NCBI GenBank assembly: GCA_946534345.1 | Contig: CAMNCL010000003.1 | Span: forward strand, 1 to 64,000 | DNA from: an uncultured Caryophanales bacterium | GTDB lineage: Bacteria > Bacillota_I > Bacilli_A > RF39 > UBA660 | Reading direction: 5' to 3' | Length of the DNA stretch: 64,000 nt | In this document: positions 60,087-64,000 of the stretch, one piece after another | Layout: each line of letters opens with the position of its first letter | Numbering within the stretch: position 1 is the stretch's first letter | Translations under genes and position numbers: made by a program | The notes under the pieces: generated by a model | The model's database searches: none | What the model saw: only the letters and a program-made list of their open reading frames with translations | Told to the model about the DNA's origin: nothing

Positions 60087-61634
60087 CTAATTAAGAATAT
60101 AATTGTACTCTTTATTTCTTATAACCAAATTAAGTGTTAATTCAGTATTATTTGTTACTTCATTTGGAACTTTTAAAAATACTTCTTTTCCAAAATTTCT
60201 TCTGTTAATAGCATTTTTAATTTCTACTTCTTCATCTTCACCATTAGCATTCTTATATACTATTTTACCATGTCTTGTTAAAAATTGTAACATTTGTGTT
60301 GAGGTGTATACTTCAGAACCAAATTCTATTTTCAATATTTTATAACTTCCATCTGATTGTATTGTTTCAATAACACCACGACATTTTTCAACATTACAGT
60401 CTCTTCTAACAAAACTTGCTTCTGTAGTTACCTCAGTCCAATCAAAACTAACTTCATCTGGATTTGCCACTGTTTCTATTTTAAGAACCTCTCCCTTTTC
60501 TAAATGCGGTTCTTTCTTCACTTCACTCAAATCAACAATATCTGCTTGTATTTTTCTTAAATAACCATCTTTTTCTTGATAGCAAACAACAAATTTATTT
60601 TTATTTAAATTCTTATCAACTTTGAAAACAATTATAAATGAAGTTTCTTCATCTCTCTTTAATTCTTTAACAATATCATATGTTTTTCCTAAATCAACAA
60701 ACTCTTTAGCATAAGTAGTTCTAGTAGAAACAAAGTCTTTTACAGTATTTCTAACATGGAAGTTTTCCATCTCAATAGTTCTAGGAACAGAATTATTCTT
60801 TACTGCTACATCTACTATTACGAAATTACTTTTTTTAGAAATTACATTTCCTGCATAATCTTTATCAGTAAAATATACTTTGTTTATACGCATAGTATAA
60901 CCATTAGCTGAATATATTTCTCCTTCTTCATATGATTTGTTTGTAACAAAGAAATACTTATATGAATTAATACCAATTCCTGCGATTAGTATAACTACAA
61001 TTCCTATACAAATATATCTATGCTCTTCATAAAAATATTTAGTATTTCTAACTGTTCTCTTCCAAAATCTCTTAATAGAGTTTTTATCAATATCTATATT
61101 TATTTCTACTTCTTCACGGTCTTTTTCATCTAAATTTAAAAATTCTTCATCTAATTTAAAATCAAATTTATTTTTGTCTAAGCCAAATACTCTCATGACA
61201 AAAGCCCATATTGCTGGGACCTGACCTATCGCAAAGATAATTAATAAGTCTCTTGATAAACGTACATCTGTAGATTCAATACCAGTACTATATGATCCAA
61301 AGAAACTTTTTATCATATTTAGCACAAAGAATAAAGCAAAATATTCTATTATCGGTATTAAATATAATTTCCATTGTTTATTCTTATATCTTAATAAAAA
61401 TAATATAGCTGCACTACCAATTACTAATAAAAGTAATGATAACTGTAACAGAAAACTAATATGTCTAGTTACTGGATCTGTAAATGAATCATAAACTCCA
61501 AATCTCATAAAATCATTTACAAAGTTAGTAACATCAAATGTCTTATATACTACAAATAAACTTAGTAATAATAATATTATATGTATTTTCTTAAAGTTCT
61601 TTATTAAGAAAGCATATGGTTTTCTAATAATCAT
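60087..61634 (-). CDS. polytopic membrane protein with DUF4352-like extracytoplasmic domain
   Basis: Several TM helices; YSANGYTMRINKVYFTDKDYAG...SNFVIVDVAVKNNSVPRTIEMENFHV. Confidence 0.65.
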   Translation of the reverse strand: MIIRKPYAFLIKNFKKIHIILLLLSLFVVYKTFDVTNFVNDFMRFGVYDSFTDPVTRHISFLLQLSLLLLVIGSAAILFLLRYKNKQWKLYLIPIIEYFALFFVLNMIKSFFGSYSTGIESTDVRLSRDLLIIFAIGQVPAIWAFVMRVFGLDKNKFDFKLDEEFLNLDEKDREEVEINIDIDKNSIKRFWKRTVRNTKYFYEEHRYICIGIVVILIAGIGINSYKYFFVTNKSYEEGEIYSANGYTMRINKVYFTDKDYAGNVISKKSNFVIVDVAVKNNSVPRTIEMENFHVRNTVKDFVSTRTTYAKEFVDLGKTYDIVKELKRDEETSFIIVFKVDKNLNKNKFVVCYQEKDGYLRKIQADIVDLSEVKKEPHLEKGEVLKIETVANPDEVSFDWTEVTTEASFVRRDCNVEKCRGVIETIQSDGSYKILKIEFGSEVYTSTQMLQFLTRHGKIVYKNANGEDEEVEIKNAINRRNFGKEVFLKVPNEVTNNTELTLNLVIRNKEYNYILN

Positions 61635-61732
61635 AAGTAACTCTCCTTATTATTCCATTCTATTTAAGTATATAATATTTTGTGTATTTTTTAAAGATAT
61701 TTATACTATTTTTTACAAAAATTTCTTTTTAA

Positions 61733-61759
61733 AAACAAAAAAAACGGCATGTTTTGCCG
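61733..61759 (-). terminator. intrinsic terminator after the HelD-like gene
   Basis: CGGCA-TGTTT-TGCCG with T8 on the minus strand. Confidence 0.8.
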
Positions 61760-61792
61760 CAATTTTATACTTTGTATTTCTTTATACTATTC

Positions 61793-63820
61793 TCATCTTG
61801 ATTTTATCTTGATTTTTTCTTGATTGCATACAGCTAATTGATGTTGTGCTCTTGATAAAACAACATAGTACAAATTCTTTTCCTCATTAGTATATTGATT
61901 ATCAGGATCTGTATATACTATAACACCATCAAACTCTAAACCTTTAGACATATAAGATGGAATAATTATATTTCCAGACATACTTCCTTTAGAATTTTCT
62001 TTTACTAAAGATAGATTTTTAATATTACGCAAAAGTTTAGATAAATAAATAGCTTCTTCTTTATTTTTAGTAATTATAGCATTCTTTTTAAAACCATTTT
62101 CTTCCATTTTTGCTAATATACTTGGAATCTCTGTTATGATGTTTTCTTCTTCTATATCAAATTCTTCAACCGGGATTTTATTATCATGTCTTATAGCACA
62201 TACATTATTTAATCCTAGTATCTTGTTAGAATAATCTATTATTTCTTCCGAAGAACGATATGTTTTATTTAATTCTAGATAATTAGATTTATCCCTAATT
62301 TGTCTTAAATCCCCCAAACTATTATACTTATAATTAGGATTTATAGTTTGATTTACATCACCTAAAATTGTGAAAGAAGCATTTGGAAATAACATATTTA
62401 AAATTTCTATTTGTAATTTAGAATAGTCCTGTGCTTCGTCAATAACAACTTGTTTTACATCTGAATAGTTTGGAAAATCTTTTGTTTTAAAATGCAAATA
62501 AAGTAATGGAGTAATGTCTTCATATAAAACATTATCTTGTTTAATCTCATCTAATCCTTTTTCTCTTAATAATGCATTATATATGCTGAAAGCATCTATT
62601 TTTTTGTTTAAAGACTTAGCCAAATGTTTTTGAATTTTTCCAGCACTTTTCTTTTGATTTAGATGCAATGCCTCGCATATTTGTTTTGCAATAAGTTCAA
62701 GTCTAGTTTCAAGATTTCTATCACTCCATTTATTTTGCAATAAACGATTTAACGATCTAGCTGAAATTATACTGTCATTTATAGATACATTATTATCAAA
62801 TGCAATACTTGATAAATATTTTTCATAAAAACTGTCTAATTCCGCTTTAAATTCATCAGACATTTTTTCTTTGATTATATTTTTTTCATTATCGTTATTA
62901 ATTTTATATACTCTATCTAAATAATCTGTAAAACTTTCTATATTTTTACTTTGCAAAATAGACTTTGAAAAATCATGAAAAGTTGTTGTCATAACATTTT
63001 GTTCTCCTAATTCTGGAAGAACATTAGATATATAATGAGTGAATAGATTATTTGGAGAAAAGATTAAAACATTTTTAGAAGACAAGTGTTTTTGTCTATA
63101 TAATAAATACGCTATTCTATGTAATGCTACTGATGTTTTACCTGAACCAGCTATACCTTGAACAATTAAAAACTTGTCTGCTGTATTTCTAATAATTTCA
63201 TTCTGTTCTTTTTGTATAGTTGAAACTATATTTTGCATTTTCTCACTTGATTGTTTAGCTAACACATCTTGCAAAAACTCATCATCAATATTAATGGAAC
63301 TATCGAAACATCTAATTAATTTACCATCTTCTATTTTAAATTGTCTTTTGTTAAGTATATTACCTTTTACCTTTCCCATTGGAGCTTCATATTCTGCATC
63401 TCCTAATTCATAGTTATAAAATAAACTACTTATAGGGGATCTCCAATCAAACACATAAAAATTTGTGTCTTCCATAATACTATTCATTCCAATGTACACA
63501 GGCATTATATCTTTAAATTCTTCACTTTCAAAAAGTACCTTGCCAAAATAAGGAGATTGCAAAGATCTTTTTAGTCTCATCAATTGATTAATTTTAGAAT
63601 TAGTTAAATCAACTTCATGATCCATATTATGCATTTGAACCATCATTTCTTCATCTGTATAATCACTGGAATTATCCCACATAAACTTTTTCATTTCATA
63701 TATATCTTGTTTTTGTTTGTCTACTGATAGATCCCCAGTTTTTATATTTGCTTTTAACACTTCTAATACTTTTTTTAAATATTCTTTTTCTTTTTTTAAT
63801 TCATTTGCTGTTAATGCCAT
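61793..63820 (-). CDS. HelD-like UvrD/Rep-type helicase (RNA polymerase recycling motor family)
   Basis: FYVFDWRSPISSLFYNY, VQGIAGSGKTSVALHRIAYLLY, VVIDEAQDYSKLQIEIL, LNKTYRSSEEI, YYVVLSRAQHQL. Confidence 0.9.
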   Translation of the reverse strand: MALTANELKKEKEYLKKVLEVLKANIKTGDLSVDKQKQDIYEMKKFMWDNSSDYTDEEMMVQMHNMDHEVDLTNSKINQLMRLKRSLQSPYFGKVLFESEEFKDIMPVYIGMNSIMEDTNFYVFDWRSPISSLFYNYELGDAEYEAPMGKVKGNILNKRQFKIEDGKLIRCFDSSINIDDEFLQDVLAKQSSEKMQNIVSTIQKEQNEIIRNTADKFLIVQGIAGSGKTSVALHRIAYLLYRQKHLSSKNVLIFSPNNLFTHYISNVLPELGEQNVMTTTFHDFSKSILQSKNIESFTDYLDRVYKINNDNEKNIIKEKMSDEFKAELDSFYEKYLSSIAFDNNVSINDSIISARSLNRLLQNKWSDRNLETRLELIAKQICEALHLNQKKSAGKIQKHLAKSLNKKIDAFSIYNALLREKGLDEIKQDNVLYEDITPLLYLHFKTKDFPNYSDVKQVVIDEAQDYSKLQIEILNMLFPNASFTILGDVNQTINPNYKYNSLGDLRQIRDKSNYLELNKTYRSSEEIIDYSNKILGLNNVCAIRHDNKIPVEEFDIEEENIITEIPSILAKMEENGFKKNAIITKNKEEAIYLSKLLRNIKNLSLVKENSKGSMSGNIIIPSYMSKGLEFDGVIVYTDPDNQYTNEEKNLYYVVLSRAQHQLAVCNQEKIKIKSR

Positions 63821-63835
63821 AGCCTAAACCTCCCT

Positions 63836-64000
63836 TTAAAAATCTTTTTCTATAACCTCATTCATAAGATTAATTAATAAAGATTTATAATTTTCGTTAT
63901 TATTCATCAAATAGAAATGTAAATAACCATTAATTAAACACCATTTTAATTTATTACTATCGTAACTACCACATTCCTTATATCCCTTCAAGAAAATCTT
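63836..64000 (-). CDS. C-terminal part of an unknown protein, truncated at window edge
   Basis: Open frame ...KIFLKGYKECGSYDSNKLKWCLINGYLHFYLMNNNENYKSLLINLMNEVIEKDF* directly upstream of the HelD-like gene. Confidence 0.6.
   Translation of the reverse strand, partial: KIFLKGYKECGSYDSNKLKWCLINGYLHFYLMNNNENYKSLLINLMNEVIEKDF

Overview
This 64 kb window is very AT-rich and gene-dense, almost entirely minus-strand, and looks like a low-GC Firmicute/Bacilli-type genome (taxonomy is inferred). Housekeeping content includes eight tRNAs, lon, tig, asnS, pgi, galE, ddl, murF, a cysteine desulfurase, phosphoketolase, a HelD-like helicase, rubrerythrin, trmL, a RluA-family synthase and PP2C. Accessory content: (i) a 2542-aa cyclic beta-1,2-glucan synthase/GH94-like protein flanked on both sides by WXG100-type pairs; (ii) a six-gene envelope operon with an atypical class B-like sortase and a Cys-rich 985-aa protein but no visible LPXTG substrate; (iii) two adjacent hybrid histidine kinases, one with degenerate ATP-binding boxes; (iv) two DUF1292 + acidic-protein gene pairs; (v) a candidate type I toxin-antitoxin-like locus around 10.34-10.59 kb that the ORF track does not list; (vi) a 10-mer dyad (AAGTGTAAAC) occurring with the same 11-nt spacing at two distant promoters. 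No CRISPR array, rRNA or transposase was seen. All family calls come from motif recognition by eye; no database search was run.
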